From JAAXHH01 sp965248395 (GTDB lineage Bacteria; JAAXHH01): a stretch of DNA of 64,000 bases. The notes beneath the pieces were generated by a model. That model was not told the DNA's origin. It did no database searches and saw only the letters and a program-made list of their open reading frames with translations. The position numbers and the translations under genes are program-made. Of this stretch, positions 17,527-26,600 are shown piece by piece (within the stretch, counting starts at the first letter, position 1; each line of letters opens with the position of its first letter). The stretch is from positions 1,054,001 through 1,118,000 of the forward strand of contig OZ252103.1 of the NCBI GenBank assembly GCA_965248395.1, read 5' to 3'.

Positions 17527-18152
17527 GATTTCAACGCCTCCTCAACCTGCTTCAACCCTTCTCGGGTAAAGATGAGGTAGTCGCTGTGCAGAATCTCATG
17601 CACATGGGTATCCGTGGCCACGTTGATGTGCACGTCGGCAATGTTCCGACAGGACTTGTACACGGCCTCGTCGCTGCGTTCCATGAGGACCAGGCACTTC
17701 CCGTCGCTCACATTCATGTTCGACAGCACGGAAACCATTCGCCGGGTCTTGGGCGCGTCGAACTCGAGCGCCTCTATGACGAGCACCGAACCGCTCTGCG
17801 CCCGGGTCGAAAGCACGGACTTCAGCGCGAGGCGCCGCACTTTCTTCGGAATCTCGTAACGGTAGCTGCGGGGCTTCGGTCCGTGTGCCCTCCCTCCCCC
17901 GATGCGAACCGGGGAACGTCGGGAACCCATGCGTGCGCGGCCCAGGCCCTTCTGACGGTAGGACTTCTTTCCGGTGTAGGACACTTCCGAGCGGGATTGC
18001 GCACTGGCCGTACCCTGCCGCTGGTTGGCCCGGTACATTTTCTCCGCTTCGTACATGGCGTGCGCATTGGCGGAAATGCCGAAGACCGATTCTTCCAGAT
18101 CGATCTGGCCCTGCTCCGTCCCATCGCTGTTAAACAATCTTGCTACCGGCAT
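17523..18152 (-). CDS. rplD: 50S ribosomal protein L4
   Basis: Tunnel protein; in E. coli it also regulates the S10 operon. The 209-residue product starts MPVARLFNSDGTEQG with GGGAG five bases upstream. It contains the extended loop GKKSYRQKGLGRARMGSRRS and the globular domain with KVRRLALKSVLSTRAQSG. Four codons of additional frame upstream are unlikely. Confidence 0.96.
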   Translation of the reverse strand: MPVARLFNSDGTEQGQIDLEESVFGISANAHAMYEAEKMYRANQRQGTASAQSRSEVSYTGKKSYRQKGLGRARMGSRRSPVRIGGGRAHGPKPRSYRYEIPKKVRRLALKSVLSTRAQSGSVLVIEALEFDAPKTRRMVSVLSNMNVSDGKCLVLMERSDEAVYKSCRNIADVHINVATDTHVHEILHSDYLIFTREGLKQVEEALKS

Positions 18153-18190
18153 GATTTCTCCCATCGCGCCTTCCAGGTCCGCGCCGATCG

Positions 18191-18814
18191 TTATTCGGCC
18201 CGGTTGATCAATACGTATGCATTCCTGTGGCCCGGAACCGCTCCCTTAACCAGGAGGATGTTCTTCTCGGTGTCGACGCCGACCACCTGCAGGTTCTTGA
18301 CCGTCATGCGCTTGTTGCCCATACGGCCGCCCATGCGGGTTCCCTTGAAAACCCGGGAGGGCGACGCGCTCTGTCCAATCGATCCGGGGTGGCGGACGCG
18401 ATCACTCTGTCCCCGGGTCTTGTCACCGCCCCGGAAACCGTGGCGTTTCACGACGCCCTGGAATCCCCGTCCCTTGTGAAAACCCGTCACGTCCACCAAT
18501 TCGCCGGTCTTGAAAATGTCGGCGCCGATTACCTGGCCGAGTACGCACGCCTCGATATCATCCACCTCGACCTCGCGAAGGATCCGTTGGGGATCGATGC
18601 CCGCCTTCTTGAAATGGCCCTGCAACGGCCTGGTGGTCTGCTTCTCTTTTTTCGGTTCAAACCCGATCTGTGCCGCCTGGTAACCATCCCTGTCCAGCGT
18701 CTTCACCTGGGTGACATAACATGGTCCCGCTTCGAGCACCGTGACCGGTATCGCATCCCCGTTCTCGGCAAAGACCTGGCTCATTCCGATTTTCCTGCCT
18801 ATAAGACCATGCAT
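18191..18814 (-). CDS. rplC: 50S ribosomal protein L3
   Basis: Early-assembly large-subunit protein reaching the peptidyl-transferase centre. The 207-residue product shows MHGLIGRKIGMSQVFAENGD, the FHKGRGFQGVVKRHGFRGGD loop, and PGSIGQSASPSRVFKGTRM, the strongest L3 signature. GGAG lies eight bases upstream of the ATG. Confidence 0.97.
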   Translation of the reverse strand: MHGLIGRKIGMSQVFAENGDAIPVTVLEAGPCYVTQVKTLDRDGYQAAQIGFEPKKEKQTTRPLQGHFKKAGIDPQRILREVEVDDIEACVLGQVIGADIFKTGELVDVTGFHKGRGFQGVVKRHGFRGGDKTRGQSDRVRHPGSIGQSASPSRVFKGTRMGGRMGNKRMTVKNLQVVGVDTEKNILLVKGAVPGHRNAYVLINRAE

Positions 18815-18825
18815 CTTCGAGACTC

Positions 18826-19143
18826 CTACACCCTGATTTCCACGTCCACGCCAGCGGGCAGATCCAGCTTGAGGAGCGCGTCCACCGTCTGCTGGGACGT
18901 GTCATAGATATCGATCAGACGTTTGTGTACACGCGTTTCGAACTGTTCCCGCGATTTCTTATCGATAAACGGAGAGCGAAGGACGGTATACACTGTTCGT
19001 TTCGTCGGCAGTGGTATCGGTCCCATGACCCTGGCGCCCGCCCGCTGTGCCGCCTGGGTAATATCCCTGGCCGATTTGTCCAGCATTGCGTGATCGCAAG
19101 CCTTCAATCTGATCCTGATCTTCTGGTCCGCCTGATCGGCCAT
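18826..19143 (-). CDS. rpsJ: 30S ribosomal protein S10
   Basis: Small-subunit head protein and NusB partner (NusE) in antitermination. The 105-residue product contains KIRIRLKACDHAMLDKSARD, RVMGPIPLPTKRTVYTVLRS and HKRLIDIYDTSQQTVDALLK. AGGAGG lies just upstream. It follows tuf1 by 20 bases, so the S10 operon is probably read through from the str operon. Confidence 0.97.
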   Translation of the reverse strand: MADQADQKIRIRLKACDHAMLDKSARDITQAAQRAGARVMGPIPLPTKRTVYTVLRSPFIDKKSREQFETRVHKRLIDIYDTSQQTVDALLKLDLPAGVDVEIRV

Positions 19144-19163
19144 GACGGCCTCCTTCTCCCGTG

Positions 19164-20354
19164 TTACTCGATGATCTCAATGACGACGCCCGCGCCTACA
19201 GTGCGTCCGCCCTCTCTGATGGCGAACCTGAGTTCCTTGTCCATGGCGATGGGCTGCATGAGGTTGACTTCCATGTCGACGTTATCTCCGGGCATGACCA
19301 TTTCCACGCCCGAAGGCAAGCTCACCGACCCTGTAACGTCCGTGGTGCGGAAGTAGAACTGTGGCCTGTAGTTGTTGAAGAAGGGCGTATGCCTTCCCCC
19401 TTCCTCCTGCTTGAGGACGTATACCTGGGCCTTGAACCTGGTATGTGGCGTGATGGATCCGGGCTTGGCGACCACCTGTCCCCGTTCGAGGGATTCCTTG
19501 TCGACGCCTCGCAACAGGAGTCCGACGTTGTCTCCGGCCCTGGCGTCGTCTAAGAACTTGCGGAACATCTCGATGTCGGTGACGACGGTCTTTCGCGTGT
19601 CCTTGATGCCGATGATCTCCACCTCGTCGTTCTTGTTGATGACGCCGCCTTCCACGCGTCCTGTGCCCACGGTCCCCCGCCCTGTAATGGAGAAGACGTC
19701 CTCCACGGGCATGAGGAAGGGCCGGTCCTCGTCGCGGACCGGTGTGGGTATGTAGTCGTCTACGGTATTCATGAGCTCTTCGATAGACGTGGTATCGTCG
19801 GAACCGGACCCGGCTTCCAGGGCCAGCAGCGCGCTGCCGCGCACCACGGGGATGTCGTCGCCGGGGAAGTCGTAGGAGGACAACAGCTCCCGGACCTCGA
19901 GCTCGACGAGTTCGAGGAGTTCCTCGTCGTCGACCTGGTCGCACTTGTTCAAGAAGACGACGATGGCGGGCACGTTGACCTGCCTGGCCAGGAGGATGTG
20001 CTCCCGGGTCTGGGGCATGGGTCCGTCTGCGGCGGAGACCACGAGGATGGCGCCGTCCATCTGGGCGGCCCCTGTGATCATGTTCTTGATGTAGTCAGCA
20101 TGGCCGGGACAGTCCACGTGGGCGTAGTGCCGGTTCACGGTCTCGTACTCGGCGTGGTGCACGTTGATGGTGACGCCGCGCTCCTTCTCCTCCGGCGCGT
20201 TGTCGATCTCGTCGTAATCACTGAACTTGGCCAGCCCCTTCTCGGCGAGGACCTTGGTGATGGCCGCCGTCAATGTCGTCTTGCCGTGGTCCACGTGACC
20301 GATCGTGCCGATGTTCACGTGGGGCTTCGTACGCTCAAATCGCTCCTTCGACAT
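19164..20354 (-). CDS. tuf: Elongation factor Tu, copy 1
   Basis: GTPase that delivers aminoacyl-tRNA to the ribosome. The 396-residue product has G1 GHVDHGKT (residues about 18-25), the switch I Thr in KERGVTI, G3 DCPGH, G4 NKCD and G5 in VRGSALLAL. Domains II and III follow, with FKAQVYVLKQEEGGRHTPF. It lies in str-operon position after fusA. As far as read, its coding DNA is identical to the second copy at 35128-36318, with identity stopping at the gene ends. Confidence 0.98.
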   Translation of the reverse strand: MSKERFERTKPHVNIGTIGHVDHGKTTLTAAITKVLAEKGLAKFSDYDEIDNAPEEKERGVTINVHHAEYETVNRHYAHVDCPGHADYIKNMITGAAQMDGAILVVSAADGPMPQTREHILLARQVNVPAIVVFLNKCDQVDDEELLELVELEVRELLSSYDFPGDDIPVVRGSALLALEAGSGSDDTTSIEELMNTVDDYIPTPVRDEDRPFLMPVEDVFSITGRGTVGTGRVEGGVINKNDEVEIIGIKDTRKTVVTDIEMFRKFLDDARAGDNVGLLLRGVDKESLERGQVVAKPGSITPHTRFKAQVYVLKQEEGGRHTPFFNNYRPQFYFRTTDVTGSVSLPSGVEMVMPGDNVDMEVNLMQPIAMDKELRFAIREGGRTVGAGVVIEIIE

Positions 20355-20382
20355 GCTGCAGATCCCTCCAGATAATAAACCG

Positions 20383-22521
20383 TTAAGCTCCGCCGCGAAT
20401 CTTTTCCAGGATTTCCTGTCTGACGCTATCGGGTACTTCCGCGTAGTGCGAGAATTGCATGGTGGACACGGCCCGTCCCTGCGTGGCGGAACGCAATGCC
20501 GTCGAGTAACCGAACATATCGCTCAGGGGAACGGTGGCCGCCACCACTTGCGCGTCCGTCCGGGGAATGATCCCTCCGATACGCCCCCTGCGCGCGTTCA
20601 GATCGCCAACTACGGCGCCCACGTATTCGCTGGGGACCACCACTTCCACGTCCATGACCGGTTCCAGCAGCAAGGGATCGGCTTTGCGCATGCCGTCCTG
20701 AAACGCCATGGAGGCCGCTACTTTGAAGGCTATTTCGGACGAATCGACTTCGTGATAGGACCCGTCGTTCAGGGTAACCTTTACGCCCTGCACCGTGTAT
20801 CCTGCGAGTACGCCGTTGTGGGCGGCTTCCCTCACGCCGGCTTCGACGGAAGAGATGTATTCCCGCGGGATGACACCCCCGACTATGCCGTTTACGAATT
20901 CGACGCCGTCCCCTGCCTCCAGGGGTTCCATTTCAAGCCATACGTGTCCGAACTGTCCGCGACCGCCCGACTGCCGCACGAAACGGCCTTCGCTTTTCAC
21001 GGCCGTTCCTATGGTTTCCCGGTAAGCTACCTGGGGACGTCCCACGTTCGCTTCCACGCGAAATTCTCTCAGCATTCGATCTACCAGGATCTCGAGGTGC
21101 AGTTCACCCATGCCCGAAATGATCAACTGGCTGGTTTCTTCGTCGGTATGTACGCGGAAAGTCGGATCTTCTTCGGAGAGTTTCTGGAGGGACTGGCTGA
21201 GCTTTTCTTCGTCGGCCCGGGTCTTGGGTTCAACCGCTACGGACATCACCGGCTTGGGAAACTCCATCGCTTCGAGGGCGATGGGCCATTCCGGATCGCA
21301 GAGGGTATCACCAGTCACCACGTCCTTGACCCCCACCAAGGCCACGATGTCGCCTGCTTCGGCGACCTTGAGCTGCTCCCGCTTGTTGGCATGCATCTGA
21401 AGGATCCGGCTGATTCTTTCGCGCCGGTTGGTCCGGGTATTCAGCACGTAACACCCTGAGGGCAGCGTGCCGGAATAGATCCGGTAGAACGCCAGCTTGC
21501 CGACGTGAGGGTCCGTCATGATCTTGAAGGCCACGCCGGAAAGCGGCGCATCGGGCAGGCTTTCACGAGTCTCCTGTTCGCCGGTCAGGGTGTTCTTTCC
21601 CATTACGGGCGGTACGTCCTGGGGCGAAGGCAGGTAATCGACCACCGCGTCGAGCAGCGCCTGTACGCCCTTGTTGCGGAACGACGAACCGACCAGGACG
21701 GGGATCAGGCTGACGGAAAGCGTGGCCCGGCGAATGGCGGCCTGCAGTTCCGAAACCGTTGGTTCCTCGTCGGACAGGTAGATTTCCATCAGTTCCTCGT
21801 CGACTTCGGCGAGGCTCTCGATCAATTTGTTTCGGTGCTCCACGGCGTACTCGGCCAGGTCCTTCGGGATATCGTGCTCGTCGAAGGTGGCTCCCATGTT
21901 GTCTTCATGGTAGCTGCGGGCCCTCATCGTGATCAGGTCGATGGATCCTGTAAACAGGTCTCCGGTGCCGACAGGCAACTGGATCGGGATGGCGTTGGCT
22001 CCCAGCCGTTCGTGAATCATGGAGACGACCTGGTGGAAGTCCGCGCCCACGCGGTCGATCTTGTTCACGTAGGCCAAGCGGGGGACGCCATACTTGTCGG
22101 CCTGCCGCCATACGGTCTCGGACTGCGGCTCGACGCCGCCCACGGCACAAAAAATCGCCACGGAGCCGTCAAGCACTCGCAGCGATCGTTCTACCTCGAC
22201 CGTGAAATCAACGTGACCAGGCGTATCTATAATATTGATCCGGTGGTCGCGCCAGAAGGATGTCGTGGCTGCGGATGTGATCGTAATGCCCCGCTCGCGT
22301 TCCTGGTCCATCCAGTCCATGGTCGCGGCGCCGTCGTGGACCTCGCCCATTCTACGCACACGTCCCGTATAGTAAAGAATACGTTCCGTCGTGGTCGTCT
22401 TCCCCGCGTCGATATGGGCCATGATCCCGATATTCCGGGTCTTTTCCAGGTTCGATTCGGAAGAAAGCTTTTGGGATTCCGTGGACATTTTCGCTTTCGT
22501 ACTGATCGTTGCTTCTGTCAC
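20383..22521 (-). CDS. fusA: Elongation factor G
   Basis: GTPase driving translocation and, with RRF, ribosome recycling. About 712 residues in five domains; the G domain starts LEKTRNIGIMAHIDAGKTTT, with DTPGHVDFTVEV and NKIDRVGADF. Domain IV carries GRGQFGHVWLEMEPLE and the end SDMFGYSTALRSATQGRA. Start choice is uncertain: GTG 22521 has GAGGTG nine bases upstream and is preferred; GTG 22533 overlaps that site, and ATG 22488 lacks one. Confidence 0.96.
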   Translation of the reverse strand: MTEATISTKAKMSTESQKLSSESNLEKTRNIGIMAHIDAGKTTTTERILYYTGRVRRMGEVHDGAATMDWMDQERERGITITSAATTSFWRDHRINIIDTPGHVDFTVEVERSLRVLDGSVAIFCAVGGVEPQSETVWRQADKYGVPRLAYVNKIDRVGADFHQVVSMIHERLGANAIPIQLPVGTGDLFTGSIDLITMRARSYHEDNMGATFDEHDIPKDLAEYAVEHRNKLIESLAEVDEELMEIYLSDEEPTVSELQAAIRRATLSVSLIPVLVGSSFRNKGVQALLDAVVDYLPSPQDVPPVMGKNTLTGEQETRESLPDAPLSGVAFKIMTDPHVGKLAFYRIYSGTLPSGCYVLNTRTNRRERISRILQMHANKREQLKVAEAGDIVALVGVKDVVTGDTLCDPEWPIALEAMEFPKPVMSVAVEPKTRADEEKLSQSLQKLSEEDPTFRVHTDEETSQLIISGMGELHLEILVDRMLREFRVEANVGRPQVAYRETIGTAVKSEGRFVRQSGGRGQFGHVWLEMEPLEAGDGVEFVNGIVGGVIPREYISSVEAGVREAAHNGVLAGYTVQGVKVTLNDGSYHEVDSSEIAFKVAASMAFQDGMRKADPLLLEPVMDVEVVVPSEYVGAVVGDLNARRGRIGGIIPRTDAQVVAATVPLSDMFGYSTALRSATQGRAVSTMQFSHYAEVPDSVRQEILEKIRGGA

Positions 22522-22600
22522 TGAGCTATGCACCTCATAAAGTACGGATCATCGCGAGGGATGATCCGTTTTACTGTTTCGACGTAATACCTATACGCGC

Positions 22601-23071
22601 TTACCACCTGTAATGGGCAAAGGCCCGGTTCGCTTCCGCCATCCTGTAGGTTTCTTCCTTGCGGCGAACGGCGGCGCCTTCACCCTTGGAAGCGGCGGTA
22701 AACTCACCGGCCAGACACTCGAACATGTTTTTTTCAGAACGGGCTTTGGCCGCGTCGATGATCCAGCGAATCGCCATGGCCCGTTGCTGGTCTCCCCGGA
22801 CTTCCACGGGAATCTGGTAGGTCGAACCACCCACCCGGCGGGATTTGACGTGAACGACGGGTCCGACACTCTTGATCGCCTTCTCGAACACGGGAAGAGG
22901 TTCCTGGCTGGTCCGTTCTTCAATCAGATCGAGAGCCTGGTAGAAAATGCGTTCCGCTATGCTCTTCTTCCCCTTGCGCATCAACCCGTTGATGAACTTG
23001 GACACCAATACGCTGTTGTACTTCCAGTCCGGTTCCGGTTCCCGTCTTACGACTTCTTTCCTTCTCGCCAT
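22601..23071 (-). CDS. rpsG: 30S ribosomal protein S7
   Basis: Head-nucleating protein that contacts E-site tRNA. The 156-residue product contains SVLVSKFINGLMRKGKKSIA, VKSRRVGGSTYQIPVEVR and KKEETYRMAEANRAFAHYRW-like C-terminus. GGGAG precedes the ATG. Order rpsL-rpsG-fusA-tuf is canonical. Confidence 0.97.
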   Translation of the reverse strand: MARRKEVVRREPEPDWKYNSVLVSKFINGLMRKGKKSIAERIFYQALDLIEERTSQEPLPVFEKAIKSVGPVVHVKSRRVGGSTYQIPVEVRGDQQRAMAIRWIIDAAKARSEKNMFECLAGEFTAASKGEGAAVRRKEETYRMAEANRAFAHYRW

Positions 23072-23109
23072 CTCGTTCTCCCAGTCAAACCTCGAAGATC
23101 GTCTTCAGC

Positions 23110-23481
23110 CTACTTGGGTTTCTTGGTTCCGTATTTCGACCGGCTGTTGCGCCTGTCGGGCACACCGCTGGTGTCCAGCGCCCCGCGGATGATGTGGTAG
23201 CGTACGCCGGGCAGGTCCTTCACCCGGCCTCCCCGAACCAGCACGATGTTGTGCTCCTGCAGGTTGTGGCTTTCACCCGGGATATAGCAGGTGGCTTCGA
23301 TGCCGTTCATCAGGCGGACGCGAGCGATTTTCCTTAATGCCGAATTCGGCTTCTTGGGCGTCTGCGTTTTCACCTGGAGGCAGTTCCCCCGCTTCTGGGG
23401 GCTTCCGCGCAACGCGGGTGATTTCGTCTTCCTCTGCGCCTTTTTCCGACCGTGACGAATCAGTTGATTGATTGTTGGCAT
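23110..23481 (-). CDS. rpsL: 30S ribosomal protein S12
   Basis: Decoding-centre protein. The 123-residue product shows MPTINQLIRHGRKKAQRK, QTPKKPNSALRKIARVRLMN with the streptomycin-relevant Lys, and VRGGRVKDLPGVRYHIIRGA with the second one; both positions are wild-type Lys. First gene of the str operon, behind the promoter region at 23523-23615. Confidence 0.98.
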   Translation of the reverse strand: MPTINQLIRHGRKKAQRKTKSPALRGSPQKRGNCLQVKTQTPKKPNSALRKIARVRLMNGIEATCYIPGESHNLQEHNIVLVRGGRVKDLPGVRYHIIRGALDTSGVPDRRNSRSKYGTKKPK

Positions 23482-23522
23482 TTCAGCCTAACCTTCCCCT
23501 GGTGCACGGACCCGGCTCAGTC

Positions 23523-23550
23523 ATTGTAGCACGGGTCTTAAAAAGGTCAA
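23523..23550 (-). promoter_or_regulatory. Promoter P2 of the str operon
   Basis: On the - strand, TTGACC (23550-23545), 16 bases, then TACAAT (23528-23523). It sits about 40 bases before the rpsL ATG, downstream of a terminator-like hairpin, so it can supply rpsL-rpsG-fusA-tuf1 independently. Confidence 0.55.
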
Positions 23551-23575
23551 ATAAAACGGCTTTTTCCCAAAAGCC
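23551..23575 (-). terminator. Terminator-like hairpin between rpoC and rpsL
   Basis: On the - strand GGCTTTT, a GGG loop and AAAAAGCC (23575-23558) are followed by GTTTTATTT. It lies between promoters P1 and P2, so it could stop read-through from rpoBC or attenuate the P1 transcript. Confidence 0.55.
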
Positions 23576-23586
23576 ACAGGTGGAAC

Positions 23587-23615
23587 AATTTACATAGGTC
23601 CGTCTATCGTGTCAA
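23587..23615 (-). promoter_or_regulatory. Promoter P1 upstream of rpsL
   Basis: On the - strand, consensus TTGACA (23615-23610), a 17-base spacer and TAAATT (23592-23587). The start point would be near 23580, only a few bases before the hairpin at 23575-23558. Confidence 0.55.
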
Positions 23616-23690
23616 GCTTTTTTCAAAAAAACCGAGCACCACCGCGTTACGGTTCTGTCGACGCCCGATTACCGGTTTCGTCCGCCGCCG

Positions 23691-26600
23691 CTAAACCGTT
23701 TCCACGGTCGGCGATTTGGCCTCGGCCACGTTCGGCAGCGATTCGGTCTTGGCATCCCCGTTCACCGATTCCGCGTCGAAAAAGGGTCCCACTTCCACGG
23801 TCGGCGCCTTGATCTCGTTGCCTTCTTCGTCGACAAGCCGCATCTGGCGGTACCTGTCGAGACCGGTGCCAGCGGGAATCAGGTGACCCATGATAACGTT
23901 TTCCTTCAGACCGAGCAGTGGATCTCTCTTGCCCTGTATGGCCGCTTCCGTCAGCACGCGGGTGGTCTCCTGGAAAGCCGCGGCGGAGACAAAGCTCTCG
24001 GTGCTGAGGGCCGCCTTGGCGATGCCGAGCAGCAGCGGCTGGTTCGTCGCCGGGTCGCCACCCTCGCGAAGCACGCGTTCGTTCTCCGCCTGGAACCGGT
24101 TGCGGTCAACGGCTTCGCCCTTGAGAAACTCCGTGTCGCCCGGGTCGTCGACCTTGACCTTCTGGAGCATCTGGCGCACGATGACCTCCACGTGCTTGTC
24201 GTTGATGCTCACGCCCTGCATGCGGTACACTTCCTGGATCTGGTTGACCAGGTATTCCTGAACGGCGTTCACACCCTGAATCTCGAGTATGTCGTGGGGG
24301 TCGATCGAACCTTCGGACAGGGGTTCGCCCGCATGCACCCGGTCGCCGTCACGCACGCTGAGATGCCGTCCCTGTGGGATCAGGTATTCCTGTTCCGACC
24401 CGTCGTCGGCGCGCACGAGGAGGCGGTGAGAGCGCCGGACGATGCCGGCGACTTTTACGACGCCGTCCACCTTCGCCACCGTGGCGGGATCGCGGGGCCG
24501 GCGCGCCTCGAAGAGTTCTGCGACACGCGGCAGGCCGCCCGTAATATCCCGGGTTCTGCCGATGGAGCGCGGAATGCGCGCGAGGACCGCGCCGGGCTGC
24601 ACCTGGGTCCGTTCGGTGTTTTTCTGGTCCGTGTACTCTGTTACGAGCAAATTCGCGCCGGTAGGCAGGTTGTACTCGTCCCGCATCTTGCCGTCGGCAT
24701 CCGTGATGTAGATGCGGGGATGGAGCGCCCGCGACCCCCGGTTTTCCGTGATCACCTTCTGTCGCATGCCCGTGGTGTCGTCCAGTTGTTCCCGCAGCGT
24801 CTCGCCCGCCACTACGTCTTCCAATTGCACGAACCCGGACTGTACGGCGATGATCGGAATGTTGTAGGGGTTCCATTCGAACAGGGCCTGATTTTCCTCG
24901 ACGACTTCACCGTCCGTCGTGAGCATGACTGCGCCGTACGGGATGAAGAAGTGGGCCCGCCGGTTGCCGTCGGCGTCCAGGATGGTGATCTCGCCGGCCC
25001 GGCCGATGACGACCTGGGAGCCGCTTTCCTCGGTGACGGTTTCGACCGCGGTGAAGACGACTCTCCCTGGCTGCTTCGTGTTGATCTTGTTCTGCGTGGC
25101 GTCACGGCTCGCGATCCCCCCGATATGGAAGGTGCGGAGCGTCAGCTGCGTGCCGGGTTCGCCGATGCTCTGCGCCGCCATGACTCCGACGGCCTCGCCC
25201 ATTTCCACCATGATGCCCGTAGCGAGGTTCCGGCCGTAGCACCGGGCACATACGCCGCGCTTGACCTCGCAGGTCAGCACGGACCGGATATGCACGGTTT
25301 CGCTCATCTCCGCGTCCTGGTCCGATGAGTACTGCACGCCGCCGCGCTGCTCGATGATGTCGGCGACCTCCTCGATGATTTCTTCGCCGGCGGCCGTCAG
25401 CAGTTCCCGCGTGATGGGATCGAAGATGTCGTCCAGTACGACCCGGCCCAGCACCCGGTCGCCCAGCGGTTCCATGACGTTCTCGCCTTCCTTCAAGGCG
25501 CCGATTTCAATGCCGCGGATCGTACCGCAATCCACCTCGTTGATGATTACGTTCTGCGCAACGTCCACCAGCCGCCGGGTCAGGTACCCGGCGTCGGCCG
25601 TCTTTAAGGCCGTGTCGGCAAGCCCCTTGCGGCCGCCGTGGCTGGAAGTGAAGTACTCGAGTACGGTCAGCCCTTCCTTGAGGTTGGACAGGATGGGCGT
25701 TTCGATGTATTCACCGACCTGGCCGATGACTTTCCGCTGCGGCTTGGCCATGAGGCCGCGCATGCCGCACAACTGTCCCACCTGGTCCAGTTTGCTCCGC
25801 GCGCCGGAGGCCATCATCATGTAGAAGGGATTGAATCCGTCGTCCGCTTCGGCCAGCGTGGTTTCAACGATTTCGTTGAGCTTGGTCCGCGTATGCTGCC
25901 ACACGTCGATCACCTTGTTGTACCGTTCGCCCTCGGTGATGGCGTGGCCCTCGTACTGGTCCTGGATGGACCGCACCTCGGCCTCGGCCTCCCGGATCAT
26001 CTGCGCCTTTTCATCGGGGATGACGACGTCATCGATGCCCGAAGTAAGGCCTGAAAGGGTCGCGTAGTGGAAGCCCAGCCGCTTGACTTCATCGAGGAGT
26101 AGGCACGTGCGGTAGTTGCCCAACCGGCGGTAGACGTCGGCCACCATGTTCCGGATGGCCTTGTTGTCGAACACTTCGTTCTGGAAGCCGATTTCCGGCG
26201 GCAGGATCTGGTTGAATATGACCCGGCCAACGGTTGTTTCGATCATTTCCCCGTCGAGACGCAGCCTGATGATGGCATGGAGGTCCACGAAGTCGTTGTC
26301 GAAGGCGAGCATCACCTCGGACGCGCTCGCGAAGGCCTTGCCTTCACCCCGGCAGTCCTTCAGTTCCTTGGTCATGTAGTAGCATCCCAGGACGATATCC
26401 TTGCTGGGCGCGCAGATCGGTTGTCCGTTCTTCGGGTCGAGGATGTTGTTGGATGACAGCATCAGAACCCGCGCCTCGATCTGGGCCTCGAAGGACATGG
26501 GGACGTGCACCGGCATCTGGTCGCCGTCGAAGTCCGCGTTGAAGGCCTCGCACACGAGCGGATGGATGCGGATGGCCTTGCCTTCCACCAGCACCGGCAT

